64,000 nucleotides of DNA, taken from the NCBI GenBank assembly GCA_004144595.1, contig SEEM01000006.1, positions 1 through 64,000 of the forward strand, in the 5' to 3' direction. Below are positions 17,624-25,038 of the stretch, piece by piece; the first letter of the stretch is position 1; each line of letters begins with the position of its first letter. The notes under the pieces were generated by a model. The model saw only the letters and a list, made by a program, of their open reading frames with translations, was not told the DNA's origin and did not search any database. The position numbers were made by a program, and so were the translations under genes. Origin of the DNA: Hyphomicrobiales bacterium (GTDB lineage Bacteria > Pseudomonadota > Alphaproteobacteria > Rhizobiales > Beijerinckiaceae).

Positions 17624-18436
17624 CTACTCCTCCCACACCGGAGCACGCTTTTCCACGAAGGCGCCGATGCCCTCTTCGGCGTCCCGCGCCAGCATGTTCT
17701 CGACCATCACCGCCGAGGCGTGATCATAGGCCGCCTTCAATCCCATCTCGCGCTGCTCGTAGAAGGTGCGCTTGCCGATCTTGATGGTCGCCGGTGACTT
17801 CGAGGCGATGATGGCAGCAACCCGCTGCGCCTCCGCCAGGGCCTCTCCGGCCGGCACGACACGATTGACGAGGCCCATGCGAGCCGCTTCGTCCGCCGGT
17901 ACCATCTCACCCAGCAGCAGCATTTCCAGCGCGTGCTTGGCAGAAAGATTGCGCGAGAGCGCCACCATGGGCGTCGAGCAGAACAGCCCGATATGGACGC
18001 CCGGCGTGCAGAAGCGCGCGGCTTCGCCTGCGACCGCGAGGTCGCAACTCGCCACGAGTTGGCAGCCCGCGGCCGTCGCCGTGCCCTCGACGGCCGCGAT
18101 CACAGGCTGGGGCAGGGCGGTGATCTGCTGCATCAAGGCCGAGCAGCGCCCGAGGATATCCGTGAAATAGGCGCGGCCGCGGTCTGCGTCGGCGCGATGG
18201 GCGGTCATCTCCTTGAGGTCGTGCCCGGCGCTGAAGACCGGCCCGGCTGCCGCGAGGATCACGGCCTTGACCGTGCGGTCTGTGGCGATGGCGGCGAAGG
18301 CCTCGCTCAGCGCCGCCAGCATCGCCTCGCTCAGCGGGTTGCGCGCCTGCGGCCGGTTCAGCGTCAGCGTCGCGATCCCCTGGGCATCCTGACGCAGCAG
18401 GACGGGCGCGGCCTCCGGCTTGTGATGGGCGTTCAT
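17624..18436 (-). CDS. Enoyl-CoA hydratase/isomerase-family protein lacking catalytic glutamates
   Basis: 270 aa from the ATG at 18436 (AGGGGAGC upstream). A crotonase fold: LTLNRPQARNPLSEAML, FSAGHDLKEM (oxyanion-hole region), and AVEGTATAAGCQLVASCDLAVAG. The two glutamates of classical hydratases (Glu144 and Glu164 of rat mitochondrial enoyl-CoA hydratase) align with Gln126 and Gly146 here, with the same 20-residue spacing. It therefore resembles ECHDC3-like proteins and probably does not hydrate enoyl-CoA; another acyl-CoA reaction or a non-catalytic role is possible. It is divergent from the thioesterase gene over 90 bp. Confidence 0.88.
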   Translation of the reverse strand: MNAHHKPEAAPVLLRQDAQGIATLTLNRPQARNPLSEAMLAALSEAFAAIATDRTVKAVILAAAGPVFSAGHDLKEMTAHRADADRGRAYFTDILGRCSALMQQITALPQPVIAAVEGTATAAGCQLVASCDLAVAGEAARFCTPGVHIGLFCSTPMVALSRNLSAKHALEMLLLGEMVPADEAARMGLVNRVVPAGEALAEAQRVAAIIASKSPATIKIGKRTFYEQREMGLKAAYDHASAVMVENMLARDAEEGIGAFVEKRAPVWEE

Positions 18437-18526
18437 CGTGCTCCCCTTCGGCAATTCCGCCTATTGTCGGAGGCCGCCTGCCATGCTGCAAGAGGAGAAG
18501 TCCCGCCTCAGCCTTCGGTTTTTCGC

Positions 18527-18952
18527 ATGACGACCCGCATGAGCGCCTCCGAGATCGAAGCCTATCTCGACGAGGTCTTCCCGCAGCTCCACCATGGCGG
18601 ACGCACCTATTTCATCGAGGATGTCGGGCCGATGACCGCCCGGATGCGCTGCGACTATCACGAGAAGCACCTGCGCCCCGGCGGCACCATCTCGGGGCCG
18701 ACCATGATGGCGCTGGCCGATCTCGCGCTCTACGCGGCGATCTTGGCACAGATCGGCCCGGTCGGCCTCGCGGTGACGACGAGCCTCAGTTTCAACTTCC
18801 TGCGCAAGCCCGGCCAGGCGGCGTTGATCGGCGAGGCGAAGTTGCTCAAGCTCGGCAAGCGGCTCGCGGTCGGCGAGGTCTGCCTCTATTCGCAAGGGGA
18901 GACCGAGATGGTCTGCCACGCGACCGGGACTTATTCGATCCCCGCACGCTGA
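18527..18952 (+). CDS. PaaI-family hotdog thioesterase
   Basis: 141 aa. A single hotdog domain with the PaaI/YbgC-like core HLRPGGTISGPTMMALADLALYAAI, containing the GP-x3-ALAD helix, then VTTSLSFNFLRKP. It should hydrolyse an acyl-CoA in the cytoplasm; the substrate is unknown. The divergent neighbour is a crotonase-like protein, which fits acyl-CoA metabolism. The start could also be the ATG at 18539; neither has a clear ribosome site. Confidence 0.85.
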   Translation: MTTRMSASEIEAYLDEVFPQLHHGGRTYFIEDVGPMTARMRCDYHEKHLRPGGTISGPTMMALADLALYAAILAQIGPVGLAVTTSLSFNFLRKPGQAALIGEAKLLKLGKRLAVGEVCLYSQGETEMVCHATGTYSIPAR

Positions 18953-18974
18953 TCGCCGCCGAAGAGGGCAGGCC

Positions 18975-19748
18975 CTATTTCTTCGCCGGAATCGGGTCGA
19001 GCCCGGTCTTGCGGATCGTCTCCGCCGCATCCGTGCCGCCGAGGCAGGCGATCAGCGCCTTCGCGGCTTCGGTCGCCTTGGCGCCGGCGGCCAATCCGGC
19101 CGAGAACACCGTCACGCGCTGGACCTCTTCCGGCAGCGTGCCGACGAAATCCAGCCCCGCGATCGGCACGAGTTCGCTGACCTGCTGGAAGCCGAGCTCC
19201 GCCTCGCCGCGCGCGACGATGGTGCCGACGCGTTCGCTCAAGATTTTCTTCGATTTGGCCATGATCTGGCCGCTCGGATCGAGCTTCGGGAAGAGCTCTT
19301 CGGAGAGATAGGTGCCGCTGGCGCTCGCCGAATAGGCGATCGATTTGGCCTCCATCAGCGTCTTCTTCAGCGCCTCGACGGTGGAGATATCGGGCTTTGG
19401 TGCGCCGGCCTTGACCGAGAGCCCGATCGCCGAACGCGCGAGATCGGTGCGGGTGCCGGCCATGCCCTTGCCGTCCTGGACCAGCTTGTCGAAGGCATCG
19501 CCTGCGAGGATGACGACGTCGGCCGGCTCGCCGCGCGCGAGACGATTGGGAATCGCATCAGGCGCCGCGCCCATTGAGGCGCCATAGGCGCTGACCACCT
19601 TCTGGCCGATCTTCGCCTCGCAGGCCGGGACCAGTTCCTTGTAGGCGGCGGTGAAGCCACCCGAGCTGATGACGTTGACCTCGGCGAGCGCGGGCAGGGA
19701 GCCGATCAGCAGGCCGGCGGCGATGAAGGCGATCCTTTTTTGTGTCAT
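18975..19748 (-). CDS. ModA-like periplasmic solute-binding protein, no transporter partner
   Basis: 257 aa with an AGGAGG ribosome site and a clear signal peptide (cleavage after ALA near residue 22). The mature part has the bilobed binding fold of molybdate-type proteins: VNVISSGGFTAAYKELVPACE, ANRLARGEPADVVILAGDAFD-like positions, and LGFQQVSELVPIAGLDFVG. No modB or modC permease/ATPase lies nearby, so the ligand is uncertain; such orphan ModA-like proteins are frequent in alphaproteobacteria. It ends 22 bp from the converging thioesterase gene. Confidence 0.85.
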   Translation of the reverse strand: MTQKRIAFIAAGLLIGSLPALAEVNVISSGGFTAAYKELVPACEAKIGQKVVSAYGASMGAAPDAIPNRLARGEPADVVILAGDAFDKLVQDGKGMAGTRTDLARSAIGLSVKAGAPKPDISTVEALKKTLMEAKSIAYSASASGTYLSEELFPKLDPSGQIMAKSKKILSERVGTIVARGEAELGFQQVSELVPIAGLDFVGTLPEEVQRVTVFSAGLAAGAKATEAAKALIACLGGTDAAETIRKTGLDPIPAKK

Positions 19749-19881
19749 GGCGTATCCTCCTGCGCCGGATGCTGAGGCAGGGGATTGCGCGACGCAAGAG
19801 ACGGTAGCGGTATCCTGATACCGTTCTATTCATCGCTATGAGAAAATTGCGTTTTTTCAGACTTTGCTATTTCTGAACTGC

Positions 19882-19910
19882 TTGACAGCCGGCTTCCTTG
19901 CCCCTATCCC
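19882..19910 (+). promoter_or_regulatory. Promoter of rplM-rpsI
   Basis: TTGACA at 19882-19887, a 17-nt spacer, then TATCCC at 19905-19910. The -35 is a perfect consensus match and the spacing is ideal for the housekeeping sigma factor. The start of rplM is about 65 nt downstream, leaving room for a leader. Confidence 0.65.
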
Positions 19911-19921
19911 GACGCCACACC

Positions 19922-19957
19922 GCCGCCGGCCTGTCCGGCGGCTTGTCCTTTTTTACG
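19922..19957 (+). promoter_or_regulatory. Terminator-like hairpin in the rplM leader
   Basis: GCCGCCGG (19922-19929), loop CCTGT, CCGGCGGC (19935-19942), then TTGTCCTTTTTT. It lies between the promoter and the rplM ATG, so it is in the mRNA leader. Its form is that of an intrinsic terminator, which suggests attenuation of the ribosomal protein operon. In E. coli this operon is autoregulated through its leader by L13; whether this hairpin does that here is inference. Confidence 0.5.
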
Positions 19958-19976
19958 CAACCGAAGGGGTACCGCG

Positions 19977-20441
19977 ATGAACACTACCGTCTCGCTCAAG
20001 CCCGCCGATGTCGAAAAGAAGTGGGTTGTGATCGACGCCTCCGGGCTCGTCGTCGGCCGTCTCGCCTCCGTTGTGGCGATGCGTCTGCGCGGCAAGCACA
20101 AGGCCGCCTACACGCCCCACGTCGACTGCGGCGACAATGTCATCGTGATCAACGCCGAGAAGGTCTCCCTGACCGGCCGCAAGCGCGAGCAGAAGAACTA
20201 CTACCACCACACGGGTTTCCCGGGTGGCATCAAGGAGCGTTCGGCCAAGTTCATCCTGGAAGGCCGCTTCCCTGAGCGTATCCTCGAGAAGGCTGTCGAG
20301 CGCATGCTGCCGCGTGGCCCGCTCTTCCGCCAGATCCTCGGCAACCTGCGCGTCTACAAGGGCGCGGAGCATCCGCACGCTGCCCAGTCGCCGGAGGCGC
20401 TCGACGTCGCCGCGCTCAACAGCAAGAACAAGAGGGTCTGA
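19977..20441 (+). CDS. rplM: 50S ribosomal protein L13
   Basis: 154 aa, the normal length for alphaproteobacteria. Diagnostic stretches include [55 protein letters not shown] and [20 protein letters not shown]. It is an early-assembling component of the large subunit. Coding is followed 2 bp later by rpsI, as in most bacteria. GAAGGGG precedes the ATG. Confidence 0.98.
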   Translation: MNTTVSLKPADVEKKWVVIDASGLVVGRLASVVAMRLRGKHKAAYTPHVDCGDNVIVINAEKVSLTGRKREQKNYYHHTGFPGGIKERSAKFILEGRFPERILEKAVERMLPRGPLFRQILGNLRVYKGAEHPHAAQSPEALDVAALNSKNKRV

Positions 20442-20443
20442 CC

Positions 20444-20923
20444 GTGGCCGAAGTTCTTCAGTCTCTCGCCCAGCTCGGCGAAGTCGCCAAGCCCGAGCAG
20501 CCCGCTGCTCCCGTCCATGTCAAGAAGGTCGATGCGCAGGGCCGCGCCTATGCCACCGGCAAGCGCAAGAACGCCATCGCGCGCGTCTGGATCAAGCCGG
20601 GCTCCGGCAAGGTCACCGTCAACGGTCGCGACCAGGAGGTCTACTTCGCTCGCCCGGTGCTGCGCCTCGTGCTCAAGCAGCCGCTGCAGCTCGTCGACCG
20701 CGTGACCCAGTACGACGTCGTCGTCTCGGTCAAGGGCGGCGGTCTCTCCGGCCAGGCCGGCGCGGTGCGCCACGGCATCTCCAAGGCGCTGACCTTCTAC
20801 GAGCCGGAGCTTCGCGGCCCGCTCAAGAAGGAAGGCTTCCTGACCCGCGACTCGCGTGTCGTCGAGCGTAAGAAGTTCGGTAAGGCCAAGGCCCGCCGCA
20901 GCTTCCAGTTCTCGAAGCGCTGA
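20444..20923 (+). CDS. rpsI: 30S ribosomal protein S9
   Basis: 159 aa, GTG start 2 bp after the rplM stop with AGAGGG 7 nt upstream. Features: [50 protein letters not shown], and the basic C-terminal tail [11 protein letters not shown], which reaches the P-site tRNA. The extra ~30 N-terminal residues before the conserved core are typical of alphaproteobacterial S9. Confidence 0.98.
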   Translation: MAEVLQSLAQLGEVAKPEQPAAPVHVKKVDAQGRAYATGKRKNAIARVWIKPGSGKVTVNGRDQEVYFARPVLRLVLKQPLQLVDRVTQYDVVVSVKGGGLSGQAGAVRHGISKALTFYEPELRGPLKKEGFLTRDSRVVERKKFGKAKARRSFQFSKR

Positions 20924-20949
20924 TCGTTTCCGGGATTACCGGTATGCGG

Positions 20950-20981
20950 AAGGGCGGCTCGCAAGAGCCGCCCTTTTTGTT
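20950..20981 (+). terminator. Rho-independent terminator after rpsI
   Basis: AGGGCGGCTC (20951-20960), loop GCAA, GAGCCGCCCT (20965-20974), followed by TTTTTGTTTCTTTT. Perfect 10-bp GC-rich stem with a T tract, 27 nt after the rpsI stop. Confidence 0.9.
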
Positions 20982-21128
20982 TCTTTTGCCACCCTGTCTC
21001 AGCACTCATCCTGAGGAGCCATTCCCAGGGGAATGGAGATCACGGGTCTCCCATCGGTCGCGCAAAGATGACGGCGCGCTGTGGACAGACATATAGTCGT
21101 CTCAGTCGACAATCTGCTCCGGAAGACC

Positions 21129-21407
21129 ATGCGCATCCTTCTCGTCCTGATCGCCTTCGGCATGATCGCGGTGCCGGCCCTGCTGATGCTGGCTCGCGAG
21201 GAACTTCCGCGCGGATCGCGCATAGCGCGGGCGCTCGTCGTCTTCCTGGCTCCGGCCATCGCGCTCGGCCTGATCCATGGCCTGCCGGACCTCGATGGCC
21301 GGGCGCTCAACAACCCCAATGCCTGGACGATGTTGCGGCTCGTCCTGACTGCGCTCGCCCTGATCCTGCCCTGGTGCCTCTATGTCTGGCTCACCGCGCG
21401 CCGCTGA
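21129..21407 (+). CDS. Small hypothetical membrane protein
   Basis: 92 aa from the ATG at 21129, preceded by GGAAG. There are three hydrophobic segments: at the N-terminus (ILLVLIAFGMIAVPALLML), in the middle (ALVVFLAPAIALGLIHG) and at the C-terminus (LVLTALALILPWCLYVWL). I recognise no family. It lies between rpsI and argC. An alternative upstream start at 21081 adds 16 residues without a ribosome site. Confidence 0.55.
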   Translation: MRILLVLIAFGMIAVPALLMLAREELPRGSRIARALVVFLAPAIALGLIHGLPDLDGRALNNPNAWTMLRLVLTALALILPWCLYVWLTARR

Positions 21408-21492
21408 CGACCGGGCTAGACCCGAGCGTCCCAGGACACAGGAGACGCCAGTGCTTCCTTCCGCCAGAGAACGTTCCGCCCGAGAATGACGC
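21405..21492 (+). repeat. Decayed copy of the dispersed two-hairpin repeat
   Basis: CGACCGGGCTAGACCCGAGCGTC at the left and CGCCCGAGAATGACG at the right match the ends of the intact element at 30805-30900, with a divergent middle. It occupies the space between the small membrane protein and the argC leader. Confidence 0.6.
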
Positions 21493-21510
21493 TGCCCGCG
21501 CAAGCTTCGA

Positions 21511-21541
21511 TTGACACCCGGCCCCGGCGCGAACATATACG
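21511..21541 (+). promoter_or_regulatory. Promoter of the argC leader
   Basis: A perfect TTGACA (21511-21516) followed by CATATACG; CATATA at 21534-21539 gives a 17-nt spacer. The expected start of transcription falls at about 21546-21547, that is on or next to the first ATG of the leader peptide, so the message would be leaderless. Confidence 0.6.
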
Positions 21542-21546
21542 GGGCG

Positions 21547-21606
21547 ATGATGACAAGCTTCATCCGACGTCGCCCTGTCCAGGCCGCCACGGCGCGCCCG
21601 CGATGA
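21547..21606 (+). CDS. Candidate Arg-rich leader peptide of argC
   Basis: A 19-codon frame, ATG ATG first, with an Arg-Arg-Arg-Pro run (codons 7-10) and Arg-Pro-Arg at the end: five arginines in all. It begins at the predicted transcription start and stops 28 nt before an intrinsic terminator that precedes argC. Its first-segment bases (CGACGTCGCC, spanning the Arg codons) can pair with GGCG at 21591, and GGCGCG (21591-21596) can pair with CGCGCC in the terminator (21636-21641). That is the arrangement of a trp-type attenuator. It is too short for ordinary gene finding. A chance ORF cannot be excluded. Confidence 0.5.
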   Translation: MMTSFIRRRPVQAATARPR

Positions 21607-21633
21607 CGCTCGGCTGCTGACCGAACGCCCGCG

Positions 21634-21658
21634 ACCGCGCCAGAAGCGCGGTTTTTTT
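21634..21658 (+). terminator. Intrinsic terminator/attenuator before argC
   Basis: ACCGCGC (21634-21640), loop CAGAA, GCGCGGT (21646-21652), with seven T (21652-21658). It lies 51 nt before the argC start and downstream of a promoter and a short Arg-rich frame, so it probably acts as an attenuator rather than the end of the upstream transcript. Confidence 0.75.
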
Positions 21659-21708
21659 ATGCCTGAAGCCCATCCATTGCTGTGTCTGCCCAGCCACCGG
21701 GGTGCCCG

Positions 21709-22644
21709 ATGAGCCACAACCTGAAAACCATCTTCATCGACGGCGAAGCCGGCACCACCGGTCTCGGCATTCGCGAGCGCCTCGCCGTGGTGCCCGAGGT
21801 CGCCGTCAAGAGCATCGATCCCGACAAGCGCAAGGACCCGGCAGCCCGCAAGGACATGATGGCGAGCGTCGATCTCGTCGTGCTCTGTCTGCCCGACGAT
21901 GCCGCGAAGGAATCGGTCGCGTTGGCCGATCAGCTGGGTTCCGACGCGCCCAAGATCGTCGATGCCGCGACTGCGCACCGCGTCGCGCCGGGCTGGGTCT
22001 ACGGCTTCGCCGAGCTTGAGCCGGGCCATGCCGGCAAGATCGCCGGCGCGAACCGCGTCTCCAATCCCGGCTGCTATCCGACCGGCGCCATCGCGCTGCT
22101 GCGCCCGCTCGTCGATGCCGGGCTGATGGCGCAGGACCATCCGGTCACGGTCAATGCAGTCTCGGGCTATTCCGGCGGCGGCAAGTCGATGATCGAGGAT
22201 TTCGAGACCGGCGTCGCCCCGGCTTTCGAGCTTTATGGCCTCGGCTTGCGCCACAAGCACCTGCCGGAATTGCAGGCCTATGCCCGGCTGACCCGGCGGC
22301 CGATCTTCGTGCCTTCCGTCGGCAATTTCCGGCAGGGCATGCTGGTCTCGGTGCCGCTGCATCTCGACACGCTGCCGGGCCCGCCGGGCGTCGCCGATCT
22401 GCATCATGTTCTGACCGAGCGCTATGCCGGCTCGACCTATGTCAGCGTCCTCCCGCAGGACGGCAAGAACGGCAAGATCGAGCCCGAGGCGCTGAACGAC
22501 ACCAACAAGCTGGAACTCACGGTGTTCGGGCAGGACGACCTCGGCCAGGCGGTGCTCGTCGCGCGGCTCGACAATCTCGGCAAGGGCGCATCGGGTGCAG
22601 CCGTGCAGAACATCCGCCTGATGCTCGGCCTGCCGGAAGCCTGA
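21709..22644 (+). CDS. argC: N-acetyl-gamma-glutamyl-phosphate reductase, type 2
   Basis: 311 aa from the ATG at 21709 (GGGGTG upstream). It reduces N-acetylglutamyl-5-phosphate to the semialdehyde with NADPH in arginine synthesis. The N-terminus FIDGEAGTTGLGIRERL is the dinucleotide-binding loop of the shorter type 2 enzymes. The catalytic cysteine is Cys122 in SNPGCYPTGAI. HKHLPELQ and VSVPLHLDTL follow. The position after rplM-rpsI is a conserved alphaproteobacterial arrangement. The upstream promoter, leader peptide and terminator suggest control by arginine supply. Confidence 0.95.
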   Translation: MSHNLKTIFIDGEAGTTGLGIRERLAVVPEVAVKSIDPDKRKDPAARKDMMASVDLVVLCLPDDAAKESVALADQLGSDAPKIVDAATAHRVAPGWVYGFAELEPGHAGKIAGANRVSNPGCYPTGAIALLRPLVDAGLMAQDHPVTVNAVSGYSGGGKSMIEDFETGVAPAFELYGLGLRHKHLPELQAYARLTRRPIFVPSVGNFRQGMLVSVPLHLDTLPGPPGVADLHHVLTERYAGSTYVSVLPQDGKNGKIEPEALNDTNKLELTVFGQDDLGQAVLVARLDNLGKGASGAAVQNIRLMLGLPEA

Positions 22645-22745
22645 GCCCGCGCGCGCAGCCGCGAAGGCTGCCTGGCATCCGCCAAAAGGTGGGGAGGCAT
22701 TTTCCCCGCGGACCGCTAGACTGCTGCTCCCGCGAGAGGCCAGAC

Positions 22746-23846
22746 GTGACGGGCAGCGAGTTCGAGAATGCATTGATCGACGGCATCTACGAGGCCGCGA
22801 TCGTGCCTGAGAGTTGGCCTGCAGTCCTTCGCGACACGGCGCGGATCGCCAGTTGCCGCGAGGCGCTGCTCGGGACAGTGCTGCATGACGAAGCGCGCAT
22901 TATCGGCTCTTCGCCCGAATTTACCGAGGGATACGACGAGGTCTTGCGCCGCATCCCGCTCCCCGTCAACGAACGGGCGCAGCGCCTGCTCGCGCATGGC
23001 CGGCTTGGTTTCATCACGGACGACGATGTCTTCAGCCGTGACGAGATCGCGCATGAGCGGGTCTATCAGGACCTCCTGATCCCGGCCGGATACGGCTCCG
23101 GCGCTGCGACGGTGATTACGGCGCCGACTGGCGACACAACCATCGTCCATTGCGAGCGCTCTTTTGCGGAGGGCACCGTCGACGGCCAGGCCATCGCCGC
23201 GCTCGATCGCCTGCGACCGCATTTCGCCCGGGCCGGGCTGCTCGGGCGCCGCCTGGCGATGGAGCGCGCGCGTGCCGCGTCGCAGGCGCTCGAACTGATG
23301 GGCTTGCCGGCTGCGGTTCTCGGCCTGCGCGGCCAGGTGCTCGAGGCCAATGCCCTTTTCCAGGATCTGATCCCGGATACCTTCCTGGACCGCACGTCGC
23401 GCCTCGCCCTCGCCTATGCCCCGGCCGACGAGATGCTGGCCAATGTGATCGCGGGCTTCTCGCGAACCGATCTGCCCCAGCCCGTCCGGTCCGTGCCGAT
23501 TCCGTCCTGGCGCGGCGGAAACCCGATGGTCGTGCATGTCGCGCCTGTGCGCGGCCGGGCGCGCGATGTCTTCTCCTTCGCCGGCGCCATCATCGTCGCC
23601 ACGCCGGTCACCGCGGGCGTGGGGCCTGATGCCGGCCTGATCGCTGGTCTGTTCGACCTCACCCCGGCCGAGGCGCGGCTGGCTGCGGTCATCGCCGGGG
23701 GATATCCGCCACGCGATGCGGCGCTGCGTCTCGGCGTGACCGAGGCGACGGCGCGCACGACCTTGAAGCGAGTTCTCGCCAAAACCGGCACCCGCCGGCA
23801 GGCCGATCTGGTCAGCCTGCTGAAGAGCGCTGCCGCGCCGCGCTAG
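22746..23846 (+). CDS. LuxR-family transcriptional regulator
   Basis: 366 aa from the GTG at 22746 (GAGAGG 6 nt upstream); the frame is open from 22689 but without a ribosome site. A C-terminal LuxR-type helix-turn-helix covers the last ~65 residues: FDLTPAEARLAAVIAGGYPPRDAALRLGVTEATARTTLKRVLAKTGTRRQADL. The N-terminal ~290 residues are unassigned; a central region (AAVLGLRGQVLEANALFQDLI) looks PAS-like. No receiver or autoinducer domain is evident. The signal and target genes are unknown. Confidence 0.85.
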   Translation: MTGSEFENALIDGIYEAAIVPESWPAVLRDTARIASCREALLGTVLHDEARIIGSSPEFTEGYDEVLRRIPLPVNERAQRLLAHGRLGFITDDDVFSRDEIAHERVYQDLLIPAGYGSGAATVITAPTGDTTIVHCERSFAEGTVDGQAIAALDRLRPHFARAGLLGRRLAMERARAASQALELMGLPAAVLGLRGQVLEANALFQDLIPDTFLDRTSRLALAYAPADEMLANVIAGFSRTDLPQPVRSVPIPSWRGGNPMVVHVAPVRGRARDVFSFAGAIIVATPVTAGVGPDAGLIAGLFDLTPAEARLAAVIAGGYPPRDAALRLGVTEATARTTLKRVLAKTGTRRQADLVSLLKSAAAPR

Positions 23847-24041
23847 CCCTGCCGCGGCAGGATGAGGGAAGGCGATTGGCAATCCCGAGGATCGATGGAT
23901 CCGCCGAAAATGAGCCGCTGCGCGCGCCAAAATGGCCGCGCAAGAGGCAAGACCTCCCATTTGGGGGATGGCAAACGGTTCTGTCACGGCCATGGTGGGT
24001 TTATCAGCAAGGCCGCAAGGCCCACCGGCGACGATGAGCTT

Positions 24042-24083
24042 GCACTGCCGAAGTTAGGTCAAGCAGCTTCGGCAGTGCCTTTT
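24042..24083 (+). terminator. Long hairpin with T run
   Basis: GCACTGCCGAAG (24042-24053) pairs perfectly with CTTCGGCAGTGC (24067-24078) over a 13-nt loop, followed by CTTTTC. It is 196 nt downstream of the LuxR stop, so it ends either a long 3' region or a separate small RNA. Confidence 0.6.
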
Positions 24084-24164
24084 CGCATCACTCGCTGTGT
24101 GCTTCGCGCCGATCTCGCAGACGCATCAGGCTCTGCCCGCTCGCCGGCAATTCCCTCAAAGAGA

Positions 24165-24186
24165 AAGGGGCGCCGTAGCGCCCCTT
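24165..24186 (-). terminator. Terminator of the FAH-family hydrolase gene
   Basis: AAGGGGCGC, loop CGTA, GCGCCCCTT. On the minus strand it is followed by TCTCTTTGAGGG, a weak T-rich tail, 4 nt after the stop of the gene. Confidence 0.7.
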
Positions 24187-24189
24187 CGA

Positions 24190-25038
24190 TCAGCCCTTGT
24201 AGGGCACGAAGTTCTGCTTCTGCTCGCCGAGCCCCTCGATCCCGAGGGTCACGACCTCGCCGCCCTTCAGGAAGCGCGGCGGCTTGAAGCCGAGCCCGAC
24301 TCCGGGAGGCGTACCGGTCGTGATGACGTCGCCCGAATCCAGCCGCATGAACTGGCTGATATAATGGACCAGATAGGCGGCGCCGAAGATCATCGTCTTG
24401 GTCGAGCCGTTCTGCACGCGCTCGCCGTCGACCTCGAGCCACATGCCGAGATTCTGGATGTCCTTGACCTCGTCGGTGGTGACGAGCCACGGGCCGAGCG
24501 GCCCGAAGGTCGGGCAGCCCTTGCCCTTGGCCCACTGGCCGCCGCGCTCCTGCTGGAAGGCACGCTCGGAGACGTCGTTGCAGACGCAGAAGCCGGCGAT
24601 CGCCGCCATCGCGTCCTTCTCCTCGATATAGGAGCCGCCGTCGCCGATCACGATGGCGAGTTCGACCTCCCAGTCGGTCTTCTGGGAGCCCTTCGGAATG
24701 ATCACGTCGTCATTCGGCCCGACGATGCAGTTCGGGGCCTTGTTGAACAGGATCGGCTCTTTTGGAATTTCGGCGCCGGTTTCGGCCGCGTGATCGGCGA
24801 AGTTCAGGCCGACCGCGATGAAGTTGCGCACGTCGGCGACGCAGGCGCCGATGCGCGGCGAGCCCGAGACGAGCGGCAGCGATTCCGGCGAAAGCGCCTT
24901 GATCTTGGCGAGCGAGCCCGAGGTCAAAGCCTTGCCGGCAAGGTCGGGAATGACGCCGGACAGGTCGCGCAACCCGCCATTGGCATCGAGAAGGGCCGGC
25001 TTCTCCTGGCCGGATGCGCCGTAGCGGAGCAGTTTCAA
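24190..25038 (-). CDS. Fumarylacetoacetate hydrolase-family protein
   Basis: 282 aa with a TTG start at 25038 preceded by GGGGGA. The FAH fold is clear: NFIAVGLNFADHAAETG, EPILFNKAPNCIVGPND, DWEVELAIVIG (metal-binding Glu residues), CNDVSERAFQ, and GDVITTGTPPGVGLGF near the C-terminus. Members cleave or hydrate beta-diketo and 2-keto acids with Mg or Mn. Closest annotated types are ureidoglycolate lyase-like or 2,4-diketo-3-deoxy-L-fuconate hydrolase-like, but the substrate cannot be fixed here. It stands alone with its own terminator. Confidence 0.9.
   Translation of the reverse strand: MKLLRYGASGQEKPALLDANGGLRDLSGVIPDLAGKALTSGSLAKIKALSPESLPLVSGSPRIGACVADVRNFIAVGLNFADHAAETGAEIPKEPILFNKAPNCIVGPNDDVIIPKGSQKTDWEVELAIVIGDGGSYIEEKDAMAAIAGFCVCNDVSERAFQQERGGQWAKGKGCPTFGPLGPWLVTTDEVKDIQNLGMWLEVDGERVQNGSTKTMIFGAAYLVHYISQFMRLDSGDVITTGTPPGVGLGFKPPRFLKGGEVVTLGIEGLGEQKQNFVPYKG

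Larger units (their letters stand above)
23847..24189. other. Intergenic region with several strong hairpins
   Basis: No coding potential seen. Directly after the LuxR gene is a CCTGCCGCGGCAGG palindrome. Further on are GGTGGG...CCCACC enclosing GGCC-GCAA-GGCC (about 23994-24025), then the 12-bp hairpin at 24042-24078. Together they could be a structured non-coding RNA, or a decayed leader. On the minus strand the terminator of the FAH-family gene lies at 24165-24186. Confidence 0.4.
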
